Assembly (NCBI RefSeq): GCF_007830175.1
Contig: NZ_VLKH01000003.1
Coordinates: 1-64,000, forward strand
Origin: Sedimentibacter saalensis
GTDB lineage: Bacteria > Bacillota > Clostridia > Tissierellales > Sedimentibacteraceae
Length of the DNA stretch: 64,000 nt
Reading direction: 5' to 3'
Shown: piece by piece, positions 45,925-54,302 of the stretch
Layout: every line of letters begins with the position of its first letter
How positions within the stretch are numbered: the first letter of the stretch is position 1
Notes under the pieces: generated by a model
What the model was told of the DNA's origin: nothing
What the model saw: only the letters and a program-made list of their open reading frames with translations
Databases searched by the model: none
Translations under genes and position numbers: made by a program

Positions 45925-47024
45925 ACTACCAACTCCTTCCCTTTTTCCAGTATCTGATCTTTAGCTGTCCTTCTTTTTTCTCCAAATTGACCGCATCTTA
46001 ATGAATTCAGTTTATTCCATATTTCATCCATTCTTTCTTCAGCCTTTTCCTTTTCAACTAACCCCAGGTCATAGGCTACGCTTATTCCCGCAAGTCGCCC
46101 TTCTTCCATGGCTGTGCTGGCTTCTTCAATGCCTGCAACATCACCTGCCACATAGATTCCATCAACAGTTGTTCTCATGCATTTGTCGTGTACGGGAACG
46201 TAACCGCCCATGCTTCCTATATATGTGAACTCACATCCGGCCAGCCACACCAATTCAATCATTGGAGTCAATCCCACAGCCAGGCATATGGTATCAACTT
46301 CAAATATTTTTTCTGACCCTTCTACTTCTTTCCAGCTGCTGTCAAGCTGGACTATTTCTACCTTTTCCACTCTGTCTGTTCCGTAAGCTTTTTTTATAGT
46401 ATGGCTTGTGTAAAATGGCACTCCTGCTCTTGCAACTTTTGCAGTATGAACTCCATATCCACCGAGACTTGGTGCTGCTTCCACTATGCCTACAACATCT
46501 GCTCCGGCCTGCATGAGCTGATAAGACACTATTACTCCCACATTTCCTGAGCCAAGCATCAACACCTTTTGTCCCGGAAGAACTCTGTTAAGATTTATCA
46601 TTGTCTGAGCTGCTCCTGCCCCCATAACACCTGGAAGCTCCCATCCGTCAAACTGTACAGAATTTTCAAAAGCGCCTGTGGCCACTATTATTTTTTCTGC
46701 ATGAATTTCTTTGGATCTTTCTTTGTTTTCTATAATCCAGATTTTCTTGTCACTTGTAATCCCGCACACTTCTGTGTTGAGCATTACTTCTATATCCAGA
46801 CTTTTCGTATCATGTAAAAGCTCTGTTCCTATATTTATGCCACGTGTTCCTGCCTTATGTTCCCTTGAGCCAAAAAACTTGTGTATTTGTTTGAAAAGCT
46901 GCCCTCCAGGTTTATTGTTTTCGTCAATTAACAGAACCCTGGCACCTGACTTTGAAGCTTCTATTGACGCAGCAAGACCTGCAGGACCGGCTCCTATAAT
47001 TACAACATCATAATTATTTCCCAT
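45921..47024 (-). CDS. HcnB-like FAD/NAD(P)-binding dehydrogenase subunit
   Basis: The 367-residue protein starts MGNNYDVVIIGAGPAGLAAS with the first dinucleotide fold, has PGGQLFKQIHKFFGS, a second fold KVLMLGSGNVGVIVSYQL, and GIYVAGDVAGIEEASTAMEEGRLAG near the end. It is the family of HcnB, octopine/opine oxidase A and the alpha subunit of dye-linked proline or D-hydroxyproline dehydrogenases. Larger relatives end in a BFD-type [2Fe-2S] domain; here that domain is a separate gene (48207). The start is uncertain: the frame extends to 47060, and ATGs occur at 47048, 47027 and 47024; the fold begins at the last. It overlaps the [2Fe-2S] gene upstream. Confidence 0.85.
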   Translation of the reverse strand: MGNNYDVVIIGAGPAGLAASIEASKSGARVLLIDENNKPGGQLFKQIHKFFGSREHKAGTRGINIGTELLHDTKSLDIEVMLNTEVCGITSDKKIWIIENKERSKEIHAEKIIVATGAFENSVQFDGWELPGVMGAGAAQTMINLNRVLPGQKVLMLGSGNVGVIVSYQLMQAGADVVGIVEAAPSLGGYGVHTAKVARAGVPFYTSHTIKKAYGTDRVEKVEIVQLDSSWKEVEGSEKIFEVDTICLAVGLTPMIELVWLAGCEFTYIGSMGGYVPVHDKCMRTTVDGIYVAGDVAGIEEASTAMEEGRLAGISVAYDLGLVEKEKAEERMDEIWNKLNSLRCGQFGEKRRTAKDQILEKGKELVV

Positions 47025-47337
47025 CATTTTCCCAATCGCCTCTTCCATATTGAGTTTCAACCTTCATGCCGTCTCTTACTTCAGTGACGCAGGTTCTTAC
47101 ATTTGGTATTCCGTCCACAATCATTACACAGTCAGTACATCTTCCAATGCCGCAGTAGATTCCTCTGGGCTTGTTTTTTCTTTCTGTATGCCTGAATGTA
47201 TGGACACCGTTTGCAATTAATGCAGCAGCTATCATTTCACCTTTGTAGGCCGTAATTTCTTTGCCGTCAAATGTTATGGTAACAATTTCCTCTCTAATGT
47301 CCTGCCCTAATATTGGGTGTTCTGCTATTCTTGTCAT
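47014..47337 (-). CDS. HcnA-like [2Fe-2S] subunit
   Basis: The 107-residue protein is a small plant-type ferredoxin fold with cysteines C62, C67, C70 and C83 (YCGIGRCTDC...RTC). Such HcnA/gamma subunits always accompany HcnB-like and DadA-like flavoproteins in multisubunit amino-acid dehydrogenases. It begins 9 bp after the DapA-like gene and overlaps the HcnB-like gene. Confidence 0.88.
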   Translation of the reverse strand: MTRIAEHPILGQDIREEIVTITFDGKEITAYKGEMIAAALIANGVHTFRHTERKNKPRGIYCGIGRCTDCVMIVDGIPNVRTCVTEVRDGMKVETQYGRGDWENDGK

Positions 47338-47346
47338 AGTCCACCT

Positions 47347-48210
47347 CTACAGTACTGCAAGACATTCTTTTACTACCTTTGATACTTCAGGCGTAGGTTC
47401 CGTAAGAGGAAGTCTGTATCCTCCAACATTAAATCCCAAAATGTTCAGGGCATGCTTAACAGGTATGGGACTTGTTGTTACAAACAATCCATCAAATAAA
47501 TTTGTAAGCTCCAGGTTAATTTTTGCTGCCTTCTTCATGTCGGAATTTTCAAATGCGTCTATCATTTCTCCCATTTTTACTCCTGCAACATTTGAAGCAA
47601 CACTTACAATGCCATTCCCTCCAACTGAAAGACATGGCAGCGTCAATATGTCATCACCGCTGTACACCAGAAAATCCTCAGGTGTTTCATTTATCATTCT
47701 TGTAAACTGAGCCATATCACCGCTTGCTTCTTTGATTCCGGCGATATTTTTAATTTCAGCCAACTTTTTCACTGTCTTTACACTTATATTAACTCCTGTT
47801 CTTCCAGGCACATTATAAATAATTATAGGCAAATCAGTACTTTCTGCCACTGCCTTAAAATGTGCGTACAATGATTCCTGATTTGGTTTGTTGTAATATG
47901 GTGTTATTACCAACAGTCCGTCAACATTCAGATCCTTTATATTATTGATATTATCAATTGTTTTCTTTGTATTATTAGTTCCTACCCCAGCTATGACAGG
48001 AATGCTCACATTTTTCTTTATTTCAGAAAGAAGTCTGTATACTTCCTCACTTGTCAATGTAGGTGATTCCCCTGTGGTTCCATTTATAACCAATGCAGAA
48101 GATCTTTCGCCCTCCAGTTTTTTTGCTAACCTTACGGCCTGATCATAATCCACATTTAAGTCTTTATCAAATGGTGTTACCATTGCTGTTATTAATCTTC
48201 CTAAATTCAT
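47347..48210 (-). CDS. DapA-family pyruvate-dependent lyase/deaminase, second copy
   Basis: The 287-residue TIM-barrel protein keeps the Schiff-base Lys160 (GIKEASGD), Tyr132 and Arg137 (YNVPGRTG) and a canonical GTTGESPT motif at 44-51, so it could be a second dihydrodipicolinate synthase. Its position inside a dehydrogenase operon, joined to the BFD gene by a 4-bp ATGA overlap and 9 bp from the [2Fe-2S] gene, argues for a catabolic role. DapA-family deaminases of pyrroline-4-hydroxy-2-carboxylate occur in hydroxyproline operons. Which activity it has cannot be settled from motifs. Confidence 0.8.
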   Translation of the reverse strand: MNLGRLITAMVTPFDKDLNVDYDQAVRLAKKLEGERSSALVINGTTGESPTLTSEEVYRLLSEIKKNVSIPVIAGVGTNNTKKTIDNINNIKDLNVDGLLVITPYYNKPNQESLYAHFKAVAESTDLPIIIYNVPGRTGVNISVKTVKKLAEIKNIAGIKEASGDMAQFTRMINETPEDFLVYSGDDILTLPCLSVGGNGIVSVASNVAGVKMGEMIDAFENSDMKKAAKINLELTNLFDGLFVTTSPIPVKHALNILGFNVGGYRLPLTEPTPEVSKVVKECLAVL

Positions 48211-48473
48211 TTTACGTCCTCCTCTTCCAAAACATGCATTTTTACCGGTCTCACCGGCGCCCTGTAACTTGAGGTTCTTACATCTTCAACCTTAATATTT
48301 AATTCATTTGCAAGTATTTTTTCTACGGTCCTTCTGCAAGTTCTGCCCTGGCATAGACCCATACCGGCACGGGTGAATTTTTTTATTTCGTCAACTGTTG
48401 TTGCACCATCTTTTATTGCCTTTATTATTTCATCCTCGGTAATTTCTTCACACCTGCATATAATTTTGCTCAT
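48207..48473 (-). CDS. BFD-like [2Fe-2S] protein
   Basis: The 88-residue protein carries the bacterioferritin-associated-ferredoxin fold with C6-x-C8 and C41-x4-C46 (ICRCEEIT...GLCQGRTCR). In many relatives this domain is fused to the C-terminus of the HcnB-like flavoprotein; here it is free-standing, as the gamma-type subunit in some archaeal proline dehydrogenases. It lies 12 bp after the regulator gene. Confidence 0.87.
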   Translation of the reverse strand: MSKIICRCEEITEDEIIKAIKDGATTVDEIKKFTRAGMGLCQGRTCRRTVEKILANELNIKVEDVRTSSYRAPVRPVKMHVLEEEDVK

Positions 48474-48485
48474 ATATTCACTTCC

Positions 48486-49232
48486 TTAGTGATAAATATT
48501 GTTTTTGCTGTTTCCGTATATGTTCCAATACGTCAATACATCCTCCATAAGGTTATCCATGTGTTCTGACATCAGTCTTTCTGCTTCTTCTTCATCATTG
48601 TTTTTAATTGCATCATATATTTTTTTATGAGAAGCATTATATGGTGAATTTATTTGTCTTCTAAGGTTCTCAAAAATATTTGATTGCTGCTTGAACGTGG
48701 ATACAATATTGTACAATGATTCTAGAATTGAATTTCTTGAAGCCTTTGCAATGGTTCTATGGAATTCAATGTCTTCATCAGCAATACTTTCACCGCTCTT
48801 TGATTTTTGTTCCTGCCTTTGAATCACTTCTTCAAGCTTATCAAGTTCATCCTGCGTAATATATCTTGTGGCAAGTCTTGTAGTTTCTTTTTCGATGGCA
48901 CGCCTTGCCTGTATTATCATTACGAAGTTTTCAAGTATTTCGGTTGAAATTATTTCATTGAGCTTATCCTGATGAAAATTTATTATTTTAATTGTCTCAG
49001 CTCTTTTTATAGCCAGCTTTCCTTCAGAAGTTATTACTCTTCCGATATTTTTTTGTTTTTCAAGGAATTCACTGTTTTCAAGTTTTGATAAAATCCTGCC
49101 CACAGTAGCTGTGCTTACATCTACATTTTCTTCTCTTAATTTGTTCTCAACAGCCCAAGTTCCTATTGGCTTGTTTGCTTCTTCTATAATTTTTAAAATT
49201 TTTATTTCAATATCATCTAGGATTTGCCTCAT
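48486..49232 (-). CDS. FCD-domain transcriptional regulator with atypical N-terminal winged helix
   Basis: The C-terminal half of this 248-residue protein (about residues 90-235) is an FCD ligand domain: VMIIQARRAIEKETTRLATRYIT, then DEDIEFHRTIAKASRN and SPYNASHKKIYDAI...AERLMSEHM. The N-terminus (DIEIKILKIIEEANKPIGTWAVENKLREENVDVSTATVGRILSKLENSEFLEKQ, then RVITSEGK) does not look like the usual GntR helix-turn-helix but like the NrpR/RNase R-type winged helix. It is likely the local regulator. The ATG at 49232 follows AAGGGTGG; the earlier TTG is weaker. Confidence 0.8.
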   Translation of the reverse strand: MRQILDDIEIKILKIIEEANKPIGTWAVENKLREENVDVSTATVGRILSKLENSEFLEKQKNIGRVITSEGKLAIKRAETIKIINFHQDKLNEIISTEILENFVMIIQARRAIEKETTRLATRYITQDELDKLEEVIQRQEQKSKSGESIADEDIEFHRTIAKASRNSILESLYNIVSTFKQQSNIFENLRRQINSPYNASHKKIYDAIKNNDEEEAERLMSEHMDNLMEDVLTYWNIYGNSKNNIYH

Positions 49233-49320
49233 AATACCACCCTTTTTACAAAATATTCTTGTCAATATTATCTCACACAGGATTATTCATTACAATGGCA
49301 AATCCTAAATTTTACATATT

Positions 49321-50754
49321 TTATGCTTCCATTTGCTTATTGGTTTTTTGTGTAGCAAGAGATACTACAACAAGCAAAATTGCTGAAACTGCCAATGCTA
49401 TAAGCACCTTGTTGCTTCCAAGGGCATTAATCTGACTTAGCACAGCACCGGCTACTATGCTTACTCTTGCTCCCCATGGAGTAACCTTGCTGTTCTTCTT
49501 TCCTTTTTCATGAGCATCCGGTTTTTCCTTCCACAACAAACCTATTACCAGAAGAGGTACAAGTCCTGAACCTGCCATTGAATATGCTCTTGAGAACAAA
49601 CTTAATATTGAACTTGCATATATTGCACCTAGTGCAGCAAATACTCCGATTACTGCAGTGAGCCACTTGGCATATTTAACAAGCTGTTGATCTGTTGTTT
49701 CAGGTTTAAATGGTTTAATTAAATCATTAACTATCAATATTGAAGCTGAGTTAAGATTTGAGTCCGCTGAAGACATACCGGCAGCTAAAACAAGGGCAAA
49801 CACCATTCCTGCCACTGCAACCGGAATTCTGTTCATCATAAACCATGCCATTGCATCTCCAGGTGCCAGGTCTTGTTTGATTGTGAAAATTATCATACCA
49901 ACCAGTGCTGTTAGCATTACAGCAAGTATTGCTATAATACCGCTGTAGAGCATACCGTTTTTAGCAGTCTTTGTATCTGTAGCTGAAAAACATCTCTGCC
50001 AGTAAATTTGTGCCACTAAAATTCCGATGGTACCTGTTACAATCATATTTATTATCTTCATAGGATCAGATATTCCGAACTCCCACATATCTGCTCTTCC
50101 CAGTGCCTGAAGTCTCACTCCGATTTCTCCAACTGAGAAGTTAACTTCCTTGAATGCGTAAACATAAAATATTACTCCAAATATTAAAACAAGTACACCC
50201 TGCAGCAAATCTGTCCAAACAACCGAGTAAATTCCTCCTAATGTTGTATAAATTATAAACACAGCTGAAAACAACAATATTACCGGAAGAGGATCAACTC
50301 CTGTTACAACACTGAAGATATTTCCAAGGGCCTTGCCTTGTCCGCCAACCCATGCAATCATAATGGATGAAGCAAGAACGCCTGCCATTGCTCTTGTTAC
50401 TTTATCTTTTGTAATTAAGTCGTCCAAAAGTTCAGGAAATGTATTGTATGTAAATCTCCCTGCAAATCCTGCAATGAACAAAGCAAAAATTATCTTTGAT
50501 CCCTGCTCTCCAAGAATAAATGCCATCCATGATAAACCTGTTGAATATCCGCTTCCTGCATGGCCTACAAAGTTACCTACACCCATTATTGTTGCAAACT
50601 GAGTGAAGAATATTAGGTACATTGGAAATGTTTTCCCGCCTATTGCATAGTTTGAAAAGCTCAATTCGGCCTTATCTTTTACTTTTAAAGATATACCCAA
50701 GAAAGCGCCGCACATTAATACAGTAATAATCCATAAAGTTGTTCCTAAAGTCAT
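49321..50754 (-). CDS. Sodium:solute symporter (SSS family)
   Basis: The 477-residue protein has about 13 membrane helices and SSS features: FSNYAIGGKTFPMYLIFFTQFATIMGVGNFVGHAG at the sodium-site end of helix 1, TLGGIYSVVWTDLLQGVLV in the middle and LAAGMSSADSNLNSASILIVNDL. The family imports proline, other amino acids, sugars or carboxylates with Na+. The flanking dehydrogenase genes suggest an amino- or imino-acid substrate. AGGAGG precedes the start. Confidence 0.88.
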   Translation of the reverse strand: MTLGTTLWIITVLMCGAFLGISLKVKDKAELSFSNYAIGGKTFPMYLIFFTQFATIMGVGNFVGHAGSGYSTGLSWMAFILGEQGSKIIFALFIAGFAGRFTYNTFPELLDDLITKDKVTRAMAGVLASSIMIAWVGGQGKALGNIFSVVTGVDPLPVILLFSAVFIIYTTLGGIYSVVWTDLLQGVLVLIFGVIFYVYAFKEVNFSVGEIGVRLQALGRADMWEFGISDPMKIINMIVTGTIGILVAQIYWQRCFSATDTKTAKNGMLYSGIIAILAVMLTALVGMIIFTIKQDLAPGDAMAWFMMNRIPVAVAGMVFALVLAAGMSSADSNLNSASILIVNDLIKPFKPETTDQQLVKYAKWLTAVIGVFAALGAIYASSILSLFSRAYSMAGSGLVPLLVIGLLWKEKPDAHEKGKKNSKVTPWGARVSIVAGAVLSQINALGSNKVLIALAVSAILLVVVSLATQKTNKQMEA

Positions 50755-50781
50755 ATATTACCTCCTCATTATTTTATTTTT

Positions 50782-50822
50782 AAAGATTTAATTAAACTGT
50801 GCACTGATTTAATTAAATCTTT
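50782..50822 (-). other. Long AT-rich hairpin between the DadA-like and symporter genes
   Basis: A perfect 15-bp inverted repeat, AAAGATTTAATTAAA (50782-50796) and its complement (50808-50822), with an 11-nt loop, spans the DadA-like stop codon. On the message it precedes the symporter ribosome-binding site. Being AT-only apart from one pair it is a weak terminator at best, but could limit read-through or guide processing. Confidence 0.6.
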
Positions 50823-51969
50823 CAAAACTTAGTTCTTTGATATCCAGCAATGTTTTTTTACCGCATATCATTTGAGAAATTAATTTTCCTGTTACGGGAG
50901 CCATTGCTATTCCGTCCCCTTCATGACCGGCAGCTATGTAAAAACCTTCATTGCCCTTTACTTCTGATATGATAGGTTTTCCGTCAACACATGCAGGCCT
51001 GAATCCAGCAAAGGTTCTTATAATGTGTATGTTCTTAAGTATGGGAAAGAAATCAACAGCCTGATTTACCAATATCTTTATTGCTTCGTAATCAGTATTT
51101 TTATCATAATTTCCTAATTGACGGGTACTCCCAATGAGGTAGTTTCCGTCGCTTGTCTGTGACATGGAAAGCCCTATGCCCAGCTCTTTATGTATGTCAC
51201 TTGTATTTACCAGTTCTGGATTAAGCTTTGAAATTATATATTCAGCACTCCATATATTTTCTCTTCCAAGCTGTGGTATATTTTCTGTTACTGCAATCTG
51301 TCCTTTTTTTGAAGTTATAGGAATATCTATCCCAATTAGTTTCCCTACATCAGCCGCCCATGCTCCGGAAGCATTTATAACATTTTCCGTTTCAATTTCA
51401 GCACCTGAACTTAATTTTAACTGCCAGAAGCTGCTTTTTTTAGTTATTTCAACAGCCTCAGTTCCCTTGTATACATCCATTCCGGCGTTAATTGATTTAC
51501 TCATAAAAGCTCTCATGGCAAACAACGGATTTACCTGTGAATCTTCTGTTCCGTGAGTTGAAGCCACAATATCGTCTTTAACAAAAGGATGGTACTTTTT
51601 TACTGTTTTTTTATCTATGAGCTCTATATCAAGTCCATAATCTTTTTGCTTTGATACATAGTCTTCCATAAAGGACAAATGCTCAAACTTATCTATGAGA
51701 ATCATTCCACCTCTGTTGTGAAACCCTATATCACAATTTAAGTTATTATTAAGATCCTTGTACAGTTTCAAACTTTCTATAGCCAGCTCAAGATTTTTGC
51801 CTGGTTTTTTAGATTGAAGCAATATCATATCATCGCAAGAACCAGAAGCTCCGCTGCCTATTTGATTTTTTTCAACTAATGCTACTTTCTTATTTTCAAG
51901 AGTAAGATAATACGCGCAAGATAAACCTATAATTCCGCCGCCAAGAATAACAACGTCATATTTTTTCAT
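50809..51969 (-). CDS. DadA-like FAD-dependent amino/imino-acid dehydrogenase
   Basis: The 386-residue flavoprotein of the DAO family starts KKYDVVILGGGIIGLSCAYYLT and ends with a typical GFRPACVDGKPIISEVKGNEGFYIAAGHEGDGIAMAPVTGKLI. Relatives are glycine, sarcosine, D-amino-acid and hydroxyproline dehydrogenases, and the beta/HcnC subunit of multisubunit enzymes. Since HcnA-, HcnB- and BFD-like subunits lie in the same operon, it probably forms the catalytic subunit. It is the first gene of the operon, with a clear promoter. Confidence 0.88.
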   Translation of the reverse strand: MKKYDVVILGGGIIGLSCAYYLTLENKKVALVEKNQIGSGASGSCDDMILLQSKKPGKNLELAIESLKLYKDLNNNLNCDIGFHNRGGMILIDKFEHLSFMEDYVSKQKDYGLDIELIDKKTVKKYHPFVKDDIVASTHGTEDSQVNPLFAMRAFMSKSINAGMDVYKGTEAVEITKKSSFWQLKLSSGAEIETENVINASGAWAADVGKLIGIDIPITSKKGQIAVTENIPQLGRENIWSAEYIISKLNPELVNTSDIHKELGIGLSMSQTSDGNYLIGSTRQLGNYDKNTDYEAIKILVNQAVDFFPILKNIHIIRTFAGFRPACVDGKPIISEVKGNEGFYIAAGHEGDGIAMAPVTGKLISQMICGKKTLLDIKELSFERFN

Positions 51970-51993
51970 TCCGTCCTCCCTGTATCGTTACTT

Positions 51994-52009
51994 CTCATCA
52001 TGTGATGAG
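51994..52009. promoter_or_regulatory. Palindrome in the DadA-like leader, possible operator
   Basis: CTCATCA and TGATGAG, separated by TG, form a 16-bp inverted repeat between the -10 box and the DadA-like start codon, a place where a bound regulator would block transcription. The FCD protein encoded in the operon is the natural candidate. Confidence 0.5.
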
Positions 52010-52021
52010 TGCTTTTGATAT

Positions 52022-52051
52022 ATTATATAAACATATCCCATCTCATGTCAA
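52022..52051 (-). promoter_or_regulatory. Promoter of the flavo-iron-sulfur operon
   Basis: On the minus strand TTGACA (52051-52046), an 18-bp spacer and TATAAT (52027-52022) lie 52 bp before the DadA-like ATG. Confidence 0.7.
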
Positions 52052-52059
52052 TACTTTTT

Positions 52060-52357
52060 TAAAAACGTTATCCTGAAATATTGAGGATAATATTACTTTT
52101 TATAAATATAAATGTTGTTTATTCATTTTATTAAGAACGCCCATTTAATACACATTGAAAAACCGTCCGTGAAAAACAAGCGCAGCTTTTTAATTAAATC
52201 ATTTTGACCAGCTGTAATTTTTATGTTTTATAAATTATATGTTCTTTTGAAATATTTATCACATACAAGTTTTAGATAATTTCCATTATTTCGATTAATT
52301 ATTCTAAAAAATTTTTTTGTATTTTTTAAAATCATCAAATATGCGTAATATAATTTA
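52060..52357. other. Gene-free divergent region between the two catabolic units
   Basis: No convincing gene is seen. A 7-bp hairpin TTATCCT/AGGATAA with a 9-nt loop (52068-52090) lies just upstream of the minus-strand promoter and could be a regulatory site. The rest is AT-rich with long A/T tracts before the aldehyde oxidoreductase promoter. Confidence 0.4.
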
Positions 52358-52386
52358 TTGACATTACTGTTAATTTTATATATACT
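52358..52386 (+). promoter_or_regulatory. Promoter of the aldehyde:ferredoxin oxidoreductase gene
   Basis: TTGACA (52358-52363), a 17-bp spacer and TATACT (52381-52386) lie 44 bp before the start codon. Confidence 0.75.
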
Positions 52387-52430
52387 GTTTTTGTCACTAC
52401 TCATCTTTTGATTAGCAAATAGGAGGAGAT

Positions 52431-54302
52431 ATGATCGGAAGGTTTTTAGAAGTAAATTTAACAAACGAGACTGCCAGGGAATTTTTTATTGATAAAAGTA
52501 TTTATAAAAAATTCATAGGAGGAAAAGGCATTGGAGCGTACCTTTTGTTTAAATACTTAAATCCGGGTACAAGCGGCCTTTCTCCAGACAATCCACTTAT
52601 ATTCTTAACTGGTCCCCTTACAGGTTCAGGGTTTCCCACATCCGGCAGAATGGTTGTGGTGAGCAAATCGCCTTTAACAAACACTTATGCTGATTCTCAT
52701 GCCGGTGGATACTTTTCTTTCGAAATGAAACGTGCAGGCTTTGATGGAATCATAATAATAGGAAAGGCACAAGATCACAAATATTTGTGGATAAACGACG
52801 GGAAAATTGAATTTAGGGATGTCAGCCACATCTGGGGTGATAACGTTTCCGAAACTGTTGAAAAACTTAGAAATGAAACTGAAAAGAATGCAAGAGTTGC
52901 CTGCATCGGTCCTGCAGGAGAAAACCAGTCGCTCATCTCTTCAATAATGCTTGACAAGGACAGCGACAAAACAAGAGCAGGAATAGCAGGGCGAACCGGA
53001 CTTGGGGCCGTAATGGGTGCTAAAAATCTTAAGGCTCTTGTTATTAAAGGCAGCGGCAAGTTAGATTTTGAAAATATTGAACTTTTTAATGCAGGAAAAA
53101 ATAATACAAGAAAAGTTGTTGAAATGACTGAATTCATGAAGGTGAGAAACAAGTACGGAAGTGCTAATTTAGTAGGACCAATGAATAAGGGAGGATTTCT
53201 TCCAACAAATAACTTTCAGAAAAGCTTCATTGAAAACGGCGAAGACCTGTACTGTGAAAGCATGAATAACCATAAAAAAAGAAATGCAACTTGTTTCGGA
53301 TGTCCTATTAACTGCGGCCAGATAATTGAAACAAAAAAACACGAAGAGGTCAAAATTGAATATGAGAGCATTGCACTATTAGGAAGCAACAACGGTGTAA
53401 AAAATTTCTCGGATGTGGCAGAAGCATGTTTATTGTGCAATGAACTTGGCCTTGATTCCATGTCTGCAGGTGTTACTGCAGGTTTTGCCATGGAATGCAA
53501 AGAGAAAGGGTTGCTTAATAATGTTCCGGAATTCGGAGATTCAAAAGGGCAGCTTGAGCTTCTAAAAGACATGGCATTCAGAAGAAATGCAGGGAAACTT
53601 CTTTCAGACGGAGTAAAAAGAGCAGCTGAAAAAATAGGAAACGGCAGCGAAAAATTTGCCATACATGTTAAAGGACTGGAAATGGCAGGATATGAACCAA
53701 GAACTTCCTGGGGCATGGCGCTTGCCTACGCAACGTCAGACAGAGGAGCCTGCCATCAAAGGTGCTGGACAGTAAACGCTGAAAGGTCCGGTGTTTTAGA
53801 AATGTTCTCCTTTGATGACAAGGCTAATTTTGTAATAGAAGGGCAAAATGAAAGAGCAGCTGCCTTTTCAGCACTTGTGTGTGATTTTCTTCCATTTAAT
53901 CTAAAGGATTTGTGCACAGCCTTTGAAGGTGTTACAGGCTTGAGTTTTACAGAAAGCGATTATTATGAAGCCGGCGAAAGAATCTGGAACTTAATCAGGC
54001 TTTTTAACATGAGAGAAGGTTTTGAAAGAAAAGATGATACTCTTCCTGACAGAATGTTTGAAGAAAAAGTTAAACTTCCCTCAGGAATTTACACTAAAAA
54101 TGAAGTATCACTTAACAGGACTGACTTTCAAACCGCTCTCAGCAAATATTATAAATTAAGAGGATGGTCAGAAGAAGGTTATCCAACTTACGAAAAACTT
54201 GAAGAACTGGGTCTCTCAGATTATGTAAGAGGTGATAAAGCATGTACATATTTGAAGAATTTATATCAGAAAAATATCCCATCAGTCTCATTGAATATAT
54301 AA
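52431..54302 (+). CDS. aor: Aldehyde:ferredoxin oxidoreductase (tungsten type)
   Basis: AOR-family enzymes oxidise aldehydes to acids with reduction of ferredoxin, using a tungsten-bispyranopterin and a [4Fe-4S] cluster. The 623-residue length, N-terminal KKFIGGKGIGAYLL and the cluster ligands C288-x2-C291-x3-C295 (CFGCPINC) with C484 match the archetype, as do GLDSMSAG (residues 340-346) and AGRTGLGAVMGAKNLKAL. AGGAGGAG precedes the ATG. The gene runs opposite to the dehydrogenase operon and overlaps a MoaD-like gene. Its substrate could be an amino-acid-derived semialdehyde or a general aldehyde; context favours the former but does not prove it. Confidence 0.93.
   Translation: MIGRFLEVNLTNETAREFFIDKSIYKKFIGGKGIGAYLLFKYLNPGTSGLSPDNPLIFLTGPLTGSGFPTSGRMVVVSKSPLTNTYADSHAGGYFSFEMKRAGFDGIIIIGKAQDHKYLWINDGKIEFRDVSHIWGDNVSETVEKLRNETEKNARVACIGPAGENQSLISSIMLDKDSDKTRAGIAGRTGLGAVMGAKNLKALVIKGSGKLDFENIELFNAGKNNTRKVVEMTEFMKVRNKYGSANLVGPMNKGGFLPTNNFQKSFIENGEDLYCESMNNHKKRNATCFGCPINCGQIIETKKHEEVKIEYESIALLGSNNGVKNFSDVAEACLLCNELGLDSMSAGVTAGFAMECKEKGLLNNVPEFGDSKGQLELLKDMAFRRNAGKLLSDGVKRAAEKIGNGSEKFAIHVKGLEMAGYEPRTSWGMALAYATSDRGACHQRCWTVNAERSGVLEMFSFDDKANFVIEGQNERAAAFSALVCDFLPFNLKDLCTAFEGVTGLSFTESDYYEAGERIWNLIRLFNMREGFERKDDTLPDRMFEEKVKLPSGIYTKNEVSLNRTDFQTALSKYYKLRGWSEEGYPTYEKLEELGLSDYVRGDKACTYLKNLYQKNIPSVSLNI

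Noticed and set aside
52228-52464. 78-codon minus-strand frame upstream of the aldehyde oxidoreductase
   Set aside because: Low-complexity Asn/Lys/Leu-rich product, overlaps the AOR promoter and start, no ribosome-binding site or family resemblance.
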